This document shows positions 18,459-27,352 of a stretch of 64,000 nt of DNA, in pieces. The stretch's first letter is position 1. Every line of letters starts with the position of its first letter. The DNA is taken from NCBI RefSeq assembly GCF_001685485.1, contig NZ_BDEL01000001.1, forward strand, positions 1,609,501 through 1,673,500, written 5' to 3'. Source of the stretch: Formosa haliotis. GTDB lineage: Bacteria > Bacteroidota > Bacteroidia > Flavobacteriales > Flavobacteriaceae. The notes beneath the pieces were generated by a model. The model was not told where the DNA came from. It saw nothing but the letters and a program-made list of their open reading frames with translations, and made no database searches. The position numbers and the translations under genes were made by a program.

Positions 18459-19747
18459 TGCTCTAAAGCTTGGCGCATGGCTTTAGCCTTTACCAAACAT
18501 TCCTCGTATTCACTTAACGGGTTGCTTTTAGATGTAATAGCACCTCCTACAGAATATGACACATAATGTTTACTCTGGTTATATAAAATGCTTCGTATAA
18601 TGACATTAAAATCGAAATCTCCTTCGGGAGTAAAATATCCCACTGTACCGGAATACAAACCACGTTTAGTTTCTTCTAATTCTTCAATAATTTTCATAGC
18701 CGAAAGCTTGGGAGCCCCCGTCATGCTTCCCATTGGAAAAGTTGATTTTAAAACATCGATAGCCGAAGTATTTTCGGAAATCTGAGATGTTATCGTAGAA
18801 ATCATTTGATGCACCTGTGGAAAAGTGTACACTTTACATAATTCCTCGACAGTTACACTCCCTTTTATTGCGGTTTTAGATAAATCGTTTCGCACTAAAT
18901 CCACAATCATAATATTCTCACTGCGTTCCTTTTCGTTAGCTTCTAGTTCCCGTTTTAACAGAGCATCTTTTTCAGGATTACTGGACCGTTTTGCTGTGCC
19001 TTTAATTGGTTGTGAGATAATAGTATTTCCTACTTTTTTAATATACCGTTCTGGAGATGCAGACATTAAAAATTTATCTTGTTGTTTTAAAAAGGTAGCG
19101 AAAGGTGGTTTAGATAAATCGTTAAGCTTTTGATAGGTTTCTAGCGGATTAATTTCGGCATTTTCGGCATAAAACTCTTGGCAAAAATTCGCTTCGTAAA
19201 TATCGCCACGATGAATATGTGCCAACATACTATTCACCTTTTCAAAATACGCGTCTTTATGAATGCGTAATTTTATTTTTATCGGGTGTGAGGCCTCCGA
19301 ATGCGATTCTAATACGGTATTGGTTATGGCGATAAAATCATCTTCAACCTCATCTTCAACCACATTTAAATACCTAATCTCAACCTGATTTCCCTTAATA
19401 AGAAAGATTTTTTTAGGCTGAAAGAAGAACACATCAGCAAATTCTAATCCATCAAAATTATTAGATTGTAATTGTTCTAAGCCATTTTTTACATCGTAGG
19501 TTAAATAGCCAAAAATCCAGTCATTAGTAGACTCTTGGTATGCTTTTAAAGATTCAAATGCATCAAAATAATCGGTTTGCATGCTCGTAAAAGCATCTAC
19601 AGCTAGAATGGCATCGAAACTTGAATACGAGGTATTGTACTGGTTAGAATCCATCCAAATCACTTCCTCATACTGCTGACTCCAATGCAAAAGTTGCTGT
19701 TTAAACACAGCTAAATCTTCAATATTTCTTGATTTTGAAATGCGCAA
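18455..19747 (-). CDS. pabB: aminodeoxychorismate synthase component I (anthranilate synthase I family)
   Basis: A 430-residue chorismate-binding enzyme that, with a glutaminase subunit, makes 4-amino-4-deoxychorismate for folate. The chorismate domain shows the motifs QPIKGTAKRS, ENIMIVDLVRNDL, GSMTGAPKLSAMKIIEELE and RSGTVGY-like GLYSGTVGYF. The absence of trp genes nearby and the short N-terminal part favour PabB over TrpE. The start is a TTG at 19747; the first in-frame ATG would remove 30 residues that look like normal N-terminal family sequence. Confidence 0.88.
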   Translation of the reverse strand: MRISKSRNIEDLAVFKQQLLHWSQQYEEVIWMDSNQYNTSYSSFDAILAVDAFTSMQTDYFDAFESLKAYQESTNDWIFGYLTYDVKNGLEQLQSNNFDGLEFADVFFFQPKKIFLIKGNQVEIRYLNVVEDEVEDDFIAITNTVLESHSEASHPIKIKLRIHKDAYFEKVNSMLAHIHRGDIYEANFCQEFYAENAEINPLETYQKLNDLSKPPFATFLKQQDKFLMSASPERYIKKVGNTIISQPIKGTAKRSSNPEKDALLKRELEANEKERSENIMIVDLVRNDLSKTAIKGSVTVEELCKVYTFPQVHQMISTITSQISENTSAIDVLKSTFPMGSMTGAPKLSAMKIIEELEETKRGLYSGTVGYFTPEGDFDFNVIIRSILYNQSKHYVSYSVGGAITSKSNPLSEYEECLVKAKAMRQALEH

Positions 19748-19828
19748 ATTGTAAAAAATTTAGCTGTAAAGTTAGTTAGTTTCTTTAAAAAAGTATCTAA
19801 TTTGTATATTAGTTTAAATCTTTTTTCA

Positions 19829-20719
19829 ATGTATACATTACAAAATAAATCTTTAAAAATTGCGGTAAATCCTGTCGGTGCAGAACTTTCGGAAATAAGC
19901 GCAGTTCAAAACACCAATCAGTTTATGTGGAATGCTAATCCCGATGTTTGGGGAAGCTTTGCTCCTAATCTTTTCCCTGTAATTGGGGCTATAAAAAATA
20001 ATAGTGCCATAATTGATGGTGAACATTATGCCGTTCCTAGACATGGGTTTGTAAGGCATAATACCGATATAATATTAGAGGAGCAAACCGAATCTAAACT
20101 GGTGTTTTCCCTACTTTACAATACAGATTTACTAAAAATATATCCTTTTAAATTTAAATTTACAATACAATTTGAATTGATTGAGTACGCTGTAAAAGTG
20201 ACTCATATTGTTGAAAATTTAGACGATAAACCTATTTATTTTTCTATTGGAGGGCATCCGGCTTTTAAATGTCCGGTTTTCGAAAATGAAACATACACCG
20301 ACTATTATTTAGAATTTGATACTGAAGAAAATTCGGAGTCTTACGCCTTAAATACAGCTTTAGGTTTAATTACCGACCGTACATTTCCCGTTATTTCTGA
20401 AGCCAACACAATTTCGTTGCATTACGATTTGTTTACTGAAGATGCCTTAGTGTTCAAAGATTTAAAATCGAAAAAAGTTGCTTTAAAAAGTCGTAAAAAC
20501 GGTACCATTTTAACCGTAGATTTTCCCGACTTTCCATATTTAGGAATTTGGGCAAAACCAAAAGCAGATTATGTGTGCATAGAACCTTGGCTTGGCGTTG
20601 CCGATCATGAGCATCATAATCAAGATTTTAAAACTAAAGAAGGTATTATTATGTTACCCACAAAACAAACATTTAAAGCGGCTTATACTATTGAAATAGA
20701 CCCAAAGCATTTAGTTTAA
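19829..20719 (+). CDS. aldose 1-epimerase family protein
   Basis: A 296-residue cytoplasmic protein of the galactose mutarotase-like fold. Supporting segments are the early FAPNLFPVIGAIKNN, the VPRHGFVRH region (conserved His residues), FSIGGHPAFKCPV and the late CIEPWLGVADHEHH. This set is typical of YeaD/LacX-like hexose-6-phosphate or aldose epimerases. The exact sugar is unknown. The ATG at 19829 is chosen over a TTG nine codons upstream because the domain begins immediately after it. Confidence 0.85.
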   Translation: MYTLQNKSLKIAVNPVGAELSEISAVQNTNQFMWNANPDVWGSFAPNLFPVIGAIKNNSAIIDGEHYAVPRHGFVRHNTDIILEEQTESKLVFSLLYNTDLLKIYPFKFKFTIQFELIEYAVKVTHIVENLDDKPIYFSIGGHPAFKCPVFENETYTDYYLEFDTEENSESYALNTALGLITDRTFPVISEANTISLHYDLFTEDALVFKDLKSKKVALKSRKNGTILTVDFPDFPYLGIWAKPKADYVCIEPWLGVADHEHHNQDFKTKEGIIMLPTKQTFKAAYTIEIDPKHLV

Positions 20720-20734
20720 AAGGAATAATAGCCT

Positions 20735-20742
20735 TAACTTTG
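20735..20742 (+). promoter_or_regulatory. -7 box of the helicase promoter
   Basis: TAACTTTG fits TAnnTTTG, 18 bases before the GTG start of the helicase gene. Confidence 0.55.
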
Positions 20743-20760
20743 TAGCCTAAATTACTATAA

Positions 20761-22113
20761 GTGACTTTTCAAAATTTAAATTTAAACACCCCACTTTACA
20801 ACGCTCTAGACGATCTAGGCTTTACTACGCCAACCCCTATTCAAGCCGAGGCTTTTAGTGTGGTTAGCTCTGGTAAAGATGTCGTTGGTATTGCACAAAC
20901 AGGTACAGGAAAAACCTTTGCCTACATGCTTCCTATTCTTAAAGAACTAAAATTCTCTAAACAAGAAGCACCAAGAATTTTGGTTTTGGTTCCAACTCGA
21001 GAATTGGTTGTGCAGGTGGTCGATGAAATTGAAAAACTTTCTAAATACATTAATACCCGCATTTTAGGCGTATATGGTGGCACCAATATAAACACCCAAA
21101 AACAACAGGTTGCACAAGGCATCGATATATTGGTAGCCACTCCTGGACGTTTATATGATTTGGCTGTAAGTCGTGTTTTAAAATTAAAATCGATTCAAAA
21201 GTTAGTGATTGATGAAGTAGATGTTATGCTAGATTTAGGGTTTAGACATCAGTTAATTAATATTTTCGATATCCTTCCAGAACGTCGCCAGAACATCATG
21301 TTTTCGGCCACCATGACACAAGATGTCGATGCCTTAATCAACGATTTTTTTATAACTCCAGAACGTGTTTCTATAGCAGTTTCAGGAACACCTTTAGAGA
21401 ATATTCGACAAGAACGTTACAATTTACCCAACTTTCACACCAAAGTCAACCTGCTAAACGCTATGCTTCAAGATAAAGAAGCTTTTAATAAAGTATTGAT
21501 TTTTGTGGCGCTTAAAAAAATGGCCGACCGGCTATTTGAAGCTTTAGACGAAACTTTTAGCGAGGAAAGTTGTGTGATTCACTCCAATAAAACACAAAAT
21601 TACCGACTTCGAAGTATAGAACAATTCAGAAACGGAGACAATCGTATACTTGTTGCTACCGATGTTATGGCCCGCGGATTAGACATAGATAATGTATCGC
21701 ATGTTATTAACTTCGATACTCCAGATTTCCCTGAAAATTACATCCATAGAATTGGTAGAACCGGACGTGCCGAACGCGAAGGCCATGCCATTTTGTTTTC
21801 TACTAAAAAGGAAGCAGAAGCCGTTGAGCGTATTGAAACCCTAATGAAAATGGAAATTCCTTTAAAAGAAATTCCAGAAGACATTGTCATTTCTACCGAA
21901 TTATTAGAAGAAGAGCGTGATAAAATAAAGGAACGATATAATCCCTTAAAACGCCGAGATGAAGATGCTCCTGGTCCTGCATTTCATGAAAAGAAAGAAA
22001 AAAATAGCAAAGAAAACTTAGGCGGATCTTACCGTCGTGAAATTGCTAAAAAATACAAAAAGCCTAAAACGCGAGGCGATAAAAATTATAATAAACGCAA
22101 TAAAAAGAAATAA
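20761..22113 (+). CDS. DEAD-box ATP-dependent RNA helicase (RhlE-like)
   Basis: A 450-residue superfamily 2 helicase that unwinds RNA duplexes in the cytoplasm. In order it has the Q motif (TPTPIQAEAF), Walker A (AQTGTGKT), PTREL, a motif II written DEVD (residues 151-154) instead of DEAD, SAT, VATDVMARGLDID and HRIGRTGR. A Lys/Arg-rich tail of about 60 residues follows and probably binds RNA. The start is GTG at 20761, placed by the -7 box 18 bases upstream. The nuclease gene follows 22 bases later. Confidence 0.93.
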   Translation: MTFQNLNLNTPLYNALDDLGFTTPTPIQAEAFSVVSSGKDVVGIAQTGTGKTFAYMLPILKELKFSKQEAPRILVLVPTRELVVQVVDEIEKLSKYINTRILGVYGGTNINTQKQQVAQGIDILVATPGRLYDLAVSRVLKLKSIQKLVIDEVDVMLDLGFRHQLINIFDILPERRQNIMFSATMTQDVDALINDFFITPERVSIAVSGTPLENIRQERYNLPNFHTKVNLLNAMLQDKEAFNKVLIFVALKKMADRLFEALDETFSEESCVIHSNKTQNYRLRSIEQFRNGDNRILVATDVMARGLDIDNVSHVINFDTPDFPENYIHRIGRTGRAEREGHAILFSTKKEAEAVERIETLMKMEIPLKEIPEDIVISTELLEEERDKIKERYNPLKRRDEDAPGPAFHEKKEKNSKENLGGSYRREIAKKYKKPKTRGDKNYNKRNKKK

Positions 22114-22135
22114 CAACTATTTTACATTTCCCCCT

Positions 22136-22932
22136 ATGAAACTTAACTATATTCTACTACTTTGTTTTAGTCTATTTTTACTGCAACCTACGCATGCCAA
22201 CGCTCTACCTAGTTCTGCTCCAGAATGGGGTCCTACGGGACATAGAACAGTAGGAAAAATTGCAGATTCTTATTTAAAAGAAGTACAAAACGCGCCGTTA
22301 GCAAACTATTAAACAGACATACGTTGGCCTTTGTATCGACTTACGGAGATGAAATAAAATCGGATGACCGATATAAAAAATTCTATGCTTGGCACTTCGT
22401 AAATATGAAAGCAAATGAAACGTATGAAGCTTCCACTAAAAATCCAGAGGGTGACATCGTAACGGGATCAGAATACTGCATTCAAGTGCTTAAAGACAAA
22501 AATGCTAGCGATGCTGACAAAGCTTTTTATTTAAAATTATTAATTCATTTAATAGGCGATATCCACCAACCTTTACATGTCGGTTTAGAAGAAGATAAAG
22601 GCGGAAACGACATTAAAGTAAAATGGATGGGCAAAAGTACAAACTTACATCGTGTTTGGGATAGCGACATGATTAACGGGTATAATATGAGTTATACCGA
22701 ATTAGCTGAAAATGCCGATGCCTTAACCAAAGCTCAAGTAAAAGCCATACAAGAAGGCAGTATTACAGATTGGGTAAACGAATCTCACGTTTTGGCCAAC
22801 GATATTTATAAGGATGTACAGGCTAATGACAACTTAAGTTATAAATATGCCTACCTACATTTTACAACAGCACGAACTCAGCTTCAAAAAGGAGGAATCC
22901 GTTTGGCTAAAATTCTAAACGATATATTTTAA
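22136..22932 (+). pseudogene. S1/P1 family nuclease, interrupted by a one-base frameshift
   Basis: The first frame (22136-22312) encodes a signal peptide and the N-terminal Trp/His zinc ligands (EWGPTGHRTVG), then runs out of family similarity after SYLK. The matching sequence continues in the -1 frame as RSTKRAVSKLLNRHTLAFVS and on through YGDEIK, YAWHFVN, LIHLIGDIHQPLHVG and HRVWDSD to 22932. All zinc-binding positions of these secreted single-strand nucleases are present across the two frames, giving a normal length of about 265 residues. The break lies in the run TTTAAAA (22273-22279). It fits a one-A deletion, a sequencing error, or -1 ribosomal slippage, since the run has the phase of a slippery heptamer (T TTA AAA). 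Confidence 0.8.
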
Positions 22933-22956
22933 TCCTGAATTATAATAATATATGTT

Positions 22957-22987
22957 GGCGGTGTAGATATCTACATCGCCTTTTTTA
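22957..22987 (+). terminator. Rho-independent terminator
   Basis: A 24-base near-perfect palindrome (22957-22980, one G-T pair) is followed by six T residues, 24 bases after the nuclease stop. Confidence 0.85.
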
Positions 22988-23094
22988 TTTCAAGTAGTTT
23001 CAAAAATAAATTGTAACCGATTACCGTTAAGCGAAGATAACGGTAAATACAGCTAATATTTTAAAAATAGAGCACGCTAACTATTTTATATTCA

Positions 23095-23102
23095 TACTTT
23101 TG
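23095..23102 (+). promoter_or_regulatory. -7 box upstream of the STAS-like gene
   Basis: TACTTTTG fits TAnnTTTG, 43 bases before the start codon at 23146. Confidence 0.5.
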
Positions 23103-23145
23103 CATCCCCAAATAAAAATAGGAAACAATTTTTTAATTTTTTGGA

Positions 23146-23565
23146 ATGACGATGAAACGGTTAATTACAAATGAATTTGGAACGCTTAAACTATACGAAA
23201 AATATGTTTTTGCACAAATGAATGAAGGTATTACAATTACTAAAGATTTGAATAACATCTTACTTCAAATTGCCAACACATATTATAAAGACTCACCATT
23301 TGTATATATTACAAATAGAAAAAATTCTTACTCGGTAGATCCTGCAATATATTTAGAAACCTCTAAAATTAAAAACCTAATAGGATTCGCTATTGTATCT
23401 AACATCCCTTTAGCGCTAAGTAACGTTAAAATAGAACGCATGTTTTTAGATAAACCTTGCGAAACTTTCGACGTTATTTCCGACGCAAAACAATGGGCAA
23501 ATACACTCGTAAAACAACATCACAAATTAAAAGATGGCAAGCCAATAAAAATGGCTAGCTTATAA
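23146..23565 (+). CDS. hypothetical protein, possibly STAS/SpoIIAA-like
   Basis: A 139-residue cytoplasmic protein without membrane segments. Alternating strands and helices and the end pattern DVISDAKQWANTLV (a helix after a strand) recall SpoIIAA-like or STAS/SEC14 fold proteins that are common and uncharacterised in flavobacteria. No catalytic motif is visible. A second Met two codons later (23152) could also be the start. It is monocistronic, with its own -7 box and a palindromic element downstream. Confidence 0.55.
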   Translation: MTMKRLITNEFGTLKLYEKYVFAQMNEGITITKDLNNILLQIANTYYKDSPFVYITNRKNSYSVDPAIYLETSKIKNLIGFAIVSNIPLALSNVKIERMFLDKPCETFDVISDAKQWANTLVKQHHKLKDGKPIKMASL

Positions 23566-23709
23566 TTACTTAAACAACGGGTCTTTTATAAAACAATAGA
23601 TTTCCTGTCATGCAACAAACAAGAAGGCAAATAAGAACCATTTTTCCAACTTATTTCCATTAATGCTTTTAAAGGTCGTGACCAGAAAAATTTCTTTCCC
23701 TATAAAAAA

Positions 23710-23841
23710 AAAGCCGCCTAAAAAGTATGAAAATACATCATTCTGAATTTATTTCAGAATCTCCTCATATTGAAAACCAAATATGTGAGAACCTGAAATA
23801 AATTCAGGTTGACGAAAACTCAACTTTTTAGACGACCTTTT
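23710..23841. repeat. dispersed palindromic element, copy 1
   Basis: A 132-base imperfect inverted repeat. The outer arms are 23710-23726 and 23823-23841, both around TAAAAAGT/ACTTTTTA. Inside are two smaller hairpins in opposite orientation, 23741-23759 (TTCTGAA/TTCAGAA) and 23790-23810 (ACCTGAA/TTCAGGT). The right half, including GAAAACTCAACTTTTT, recurs in the element at 43199-43277. It separates two convergent genes and can also act as a two-way terminator. Confidence 0.75.
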
Positions 23842-23865
23842 CTAAATATAATTTAAATCTGTGTT

Positions 23866-25266
23866 TTAAACATGTAAAGCACGATCTCCGGTTGCAGCTA
23901 AAGCCGCTTCTTTAATCGCTTCAGTAAATGTAGGGTGTGCGTGAGACATTCTAGACACATCTTCGGCACTTGCTCTGTACTCCATTGCTACAACGGCTTC
24001 AGCAATCATATCGGCAGCACGAGCACCAACCATATGTACACCTAAAATTTCATCGGTAGTTTTATCTGCTAGAATTTTTACAAATCCATCTAAATCCATA
24101 CTAGCTCGACTTCTACCTAAAGCACGCATTGGGAACGATCCTACTTTGTATTCTACACCTGCTTCTTTTAATTGCTCCTCAGATTTACCTACAGTAGCAA
24201 CTTCTGGCCAAGTGTAAACTACACCTGGAATTAAGTTATAATCGATATGTGGCTTTTGTCCGGCCAAAGTTTCGGCAACAAATACACCTTCTTCTTCAGC
24301 TTTATGCGCTAACATCGCACCTTTTACAACATCACCAATAGCGTAAATGTTAGAAGCACTTGTTTGTAAATGATCGTTTACTTCAATTTGTCCGCGGTCT
24401 GTAAGTTTAACTCCGGCAGCTTCGGCATTTAAACCATCTGTGTATGGACGACGTCCAACAGATACTAAGCAGTAATCTCCTTTAAACTCTACTTCCTCTC
24501 CTTTTTTATTGTCTGCTTTTACTATAACTTCATCACCAACACGCTCCACAGATTTTACTTTGTGAGACACATTCATTTTGAATTTTTGCTTCTTTAAAAC
24601 TTTATTAAGTTCTTTAGACAAACCAGCGTCCATAGTAGGAATAATTCGGTCCATATATTCTACAACAGAAACCTCTGCTCCTAAACGTTTGTATACTTGA
24701 CCCAATTCTAAACCAATAACACCTCCACCAATTACGATTAAATGTTTAGGGATTTCTTTAAGTTTTAAAGCTTCGGTAGAGGTAATAATACGCTCTTTAT
24801 CGATATTGATAAATGGTAAACTAGACGGTTTACTTCCTGTTGCTATAATTGTGTTTTTAGCTTCAATTTCGGTAGATTCTTCTCCTGAAATTGTAATGTG
24901 AGTAGCATCTTTAAACGCTCCTACACCTTGGTACACATCTATGTTGTTTTTCTTCATTAAAAAGTCAATCCCTCCAGTAGTTTGATCGACCACCGATTGC
25001 TTACGCGCAATCATTTTTTCTAAATTTACTTTAACATCGCCTGGAATTTCAATACCGTGCTCTTCAAAATGCTTAATCGCATCTTCGTAATGGTGAGACG
25101 AATCTAGTAAGGCTTTACTAGGAATACAGCCTACATTTAAACAGGTTCCTCCAAGTGTTGCGTATTTTTCTATAATTGCAGTTTTCATGCCTAGTTGTGC
25201 GCAACGAATCGCTGCTACATATCCTCCAGGCCCTGAGCCGATAACGGCTACATCGTATGAATTCAT
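23866..25266 (-). CDS. lpdA: dihydrolipoyl dehydrogenase (E3)
   Basis: A 466-residue flavoenzyme that reoxidises the lipoyl groups of 2-oxoacid dehydrogenase complexes with NAD. It has an N-terminal FAD site (VIGSGPGGYVAAIRCAQLG), the redox disulfide GGTCLNVGCIPSK, a second NAD-binding fold (VIGGGVIGLELG) and the C-terminal His-Glu pair region HAHPTFTEAIKEAAL. The length is standard. It has its own -7 box and no E1 or E2 gene nearby. Confidence 0.96.
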   Translation of the reverse strand: MNSYDVAVIGSGPGGYVAAIRCAQLGMKTAIIEKYATLGGTCLNVGCIPSKALLDSSHHYEDAIKHFEEHGIEIPGDVKVNLEKMIARKQSVVDQTTGGIDFLMKKNNIDVYQGVGAFKDATHITISGEESTEIEAKNTIIATGSKPSSLPFINIDKERIITSTEALKLKEIPKHLIVIGGGVIGLELGQVYKRLGAEVSVVEYMDRIIPTMDAGLSKELNKVLKKQKFKMNVSHKVKSVERVGDEVIVKADNKKGEEVEFKGDYCLVSVGRRPYTDGLNAEAAGVKLTDRGQIEVNDHLQTSASNIYAIGDVVKGAMLAHKAEEEGVFVAETLAGQKPHIDYNLIPGVVYTWPEVATVGKSEEQLKEAGVEYKVGSFPMRALGRSRASMDLDGFVKILADKTTDEILGVHMVGARAADMIAEAVVAMEYRASAEDVSRMSHAHPTFTEAIKEAALAATGDRALHV

Positions 25267-25301
25267 AAGGTATTTTTTGGTTCTTTCATTGTAATGGTTA
25301 A

Positions 25302-25309
25302 CAAAAATA
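25302..25309 (-). promoter_or_regulatory. -7 box of the lpdA promoter
   Basis: Minus strand TATTTTTG, 35 bases before the lpdA start codon. Confidence 0.5.
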
Positions 25310-25388
25310 CAAATTTAGAAAGGTTAAGTAAGTCAACATTATTAAAATTTTAGGCTTTTTTTTGAGAATTCGTCAATCCTTAACCGAG

Positions 25389-25847
25389 TTAAACGGGGAT
25401 AATTGTGCTGTGTTTCACCTCGTTAATAACAAACATACTGTGTGTACTTCCTATATGATTAATCGTTGTGAGTTTATTCACCATAAATTCTCGAAAGGCT
25501 ACCATATCTGTCACCAACACTTTTAGCAAGTAATCATAATCGCCACTAATGTGATAACATTCCATAACTTCGTTTAAATTGGTTACTTCCTTCTCAAATT
25601 GCACGACATAATCTTGACTGTGCTTTTCCAGTTTTATATGGCAAAAAGCAACAAACGATTTCTGAACTTTGTCCTTATTAACCAAAGCCACATACTTGCC
25701 TACAACACCTTGTTGTTCTAATTTCTTAATGCGTTCGTAAACGGCTGTTACCGATAAATTTAATTGCCTTGACAGGGCTTTATTGGTTTGTTTACTATCT
25801 GTTTGAAGTAATTTAATGAGTTGTTTATCGATGGCATCAAAAGTCAT
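25389..25847 (-). CDS. Lrp/AsnC family transcriptional regulator
   Basis: A 152-residue DNA-binding protein. The N-terminal helix-turn-helix (LLQTDSKQTNKALSRQLNLS, then VTAVYERIKKLEQQGVV) is followed by an alpha/beta RAM domain with the family stretch MECYHISGDYDYLLKVLV, which binds amino acids and forms octamers. It is divergent from a PLP-dependent sulfur amino acid enzyme, and the 157-base gap between them has three short palindromes, so it probably senses an amino acid and controls both genes. Confidence 0.93.
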   Translation of the reverse strand: MTFDAIDKQLIKLLQTDSKQTNKALSRQLNLSVTAVYERIKKLEQQGVVGKYVALVNKDKVQKSFVAFCHIKLEKHSQDYVVQFEKEVTNLNEVMECYHISGDYDYLLKVLVTDMVAFREFMVNKLTTINHIGSTHSMFVINEVKHSTIIPV

Positions 25848-25919
25848 AGTGATAGATTTTCTATTAATAGGAATAAATTTAAGTTAAATTCAAAATTTAA
25901 ACTATTAATTTAAATTATA

Positions 25920-25984
25920 TTAGATAATAAATCTAAATTAATCGACAACCATTGATTATCAATCTAATTATTATCAATTTTGAT
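25920..25984. promoter_or_regulatory. candidate Lrp operator region with three palindromes
   Basis: Three short inverted repeats lie in the divergent gap: TTAGAT-AATAA-ATCTAA (25920-25936), TTGAT-T-ATCAA (25952-25962) and ATCAA-TT-TTGAT (25973-25984). Lrp-type proteins bind several phased AT-rich palindromes, so this cluster is a likely operator. Binding is inferred. Confidence 0.45.
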
Positions 25985-26004
25985 TAATAAAATAAATACA
26001 AATT

Positions 26005-27204
26005 ATGGCTTTTAAACCCGCGAACAACATACAAGATTTACAATATTTTGGCGAATTTGGAGGTGTGAATCCGTCTATTTCAGACTCTTCAACCTATACC
26101 TTTATCTCGGCAAAAACCATGTTCGACACCTTTGAAGGTAATGCCGAAGGGTGTTATTTATATTCTCGCCACTCCTCACCTTCTAATCTTTACTTAGGAG
26201 AAGCTTTGGCGGCTATGGAAGGTACCGAAACAGCAAATGTTTACGCCTCTGGTATGGGTGCAATTACTTCCGTTTTACTTCAAAACTGCAGTGCAGGCGA
26301 TCATATTGTATCGAGCAGAACTATTTATGGAGGAACCTATGCTTTCTTGAAAAACTTCACACCTCGGTTCAATATTGACACAACATTTGTAGACATTACA
26401 AAATTGGATGTGGTTGAAGCTGCCATTACACCCAATACCAAAATGATTTTTTGTGAGTGTGTAAGCAATCCGCTTTTAGAAGTAGCCGATATTGAAGGTT
26501 TGGCCAAACTTGCAAAAAAACACAACTTACAATTAGTGGTAGATAACACCTTCTCTCCTTTAAGCATTTCGCCGGCCAAATTAGGTGCCGATGTGGTAAT
26601 TCATAGCTTAACAAAATTTATTAACGGGAGTAGCGATACCGTTGGAGGTGTTGTTTGTGGTACACAAGAGTTTATAGATCAATTACGAAATGTGAATGAT
26701 GGAGCCGCTATGTTATTAGGATCGACTATGGATAGTATGCGATCTGCCTCGGTACTAAAAAACCTCCGAACGCTACATATTCGTATGCAGCAACACAGTA
26801 AAAACGCATTGTATCTCGCTGAAAAATTTGAAGCCGATGGTTTAAAAACGGTGTATCCAGGATTAGCTTCACATCCGTCTCACAACATATTTAAAAACAT
26901 GATGAATGCACAATATGGTTATGGAGGCATGCTAACTATAGACGTGGGTTCTATTGAAAAAGCAAACGCTTTGATGGAGCTGATGCAACACAAAAACTTA
27001 GGATATTTGGCTGTAAGCTTAGGGTTTTATAAAACTTTATTTTCTGCACCAGGAAGTTCAACATCTTCCGAAATCCCAGAAGACGAACAAAAAGCGATGG
27101 GATTAACCGACGGGCTTATTCGTTTTTCAATTGGCCTAGATGCCGATATAGAACGTACGTATACCATGATGCATGAATGCATGAAATCGTTATCCATTTT
27201 GTAA
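26005..27204 (+). CDS. Cys/Met metabolism PLP-dependent enzyme (methionine gamma-lyase-like)
   Basis: A 399-residue enzyme of the trans-sulfuration family. The PLP lysine is K204 in VVIHSLTKFINGSSD. Other family signs are YSRHSSPSNLYLGEALAAMEG, ASGMGAITSVLL, the VDNTFSPL strand, and the C-terminal GLIRFSIGLD. Members of this family cleave or form C-S bonds (cystathionine synthase, cystathionine lyase, methionine gamma-lyase) and sequence alone does not decide. A catabolic role is favoured by the divergent Lrp regulator and the following NhaC transporter. A terminator lies just downstream. Confidence 0.85.
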   Translation: MAFKPANNIQDLQYFGEFGGVNPSISDSSTYTFISAKTMFDTFEGNAEGCYLYSRHSSPSNLYLGEALAAMEGTETANVYASGMGAITSVLLQNCSAGDHIVSSRTIYGGTYAFLKNFTPRFNIDTTFVDITKLDVVEAAITPNTKMIFCECVSNPLLEVADIEGLAKLAKKHNLQLVVDNTFSPLSISPAKLGADVVIHSLTKFINGSSDTVGGVVCGTQEFIDQLRNVNDGAAMLLGSTMDSMRSASVLKNLRTLHIRMQQHSKNALYLAEKFEADGLKTVYPGLASHPSHNIFKNMMNAQYGYGGMLTIDVGSIEKANALMELMQHKNLGYLAVSLGFYKTLFSAPGSSTSSEIPEDEQKAMGLTDGLIRFSIGLDADIERTYTMMHECMKSLSIL

Positions 27205-27224
27205 CTATATATATTTTTAAACAG

Positions 27225-27254
27225 AAACACCTCCCGATAAGAGGTGTTTTTTTT
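27225..27254 (+). terminator. Rho-independent terminator
   Basis: A perfect nine-base stem (27225-27233 with 27241-27249), seven-base loop and T tract, 20 bases after the PLP enzyme gene. Confidence 0.85.
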
Positions 27255-27352
27255 GTTTCTAGAAGTTTGCAATAGGCCTAAATTTCTTCATTTGCAGAAA
27301 AGCATCTAAAATCGTAACATTACAAATATAATTCTAAACGTAACAATTCCCT

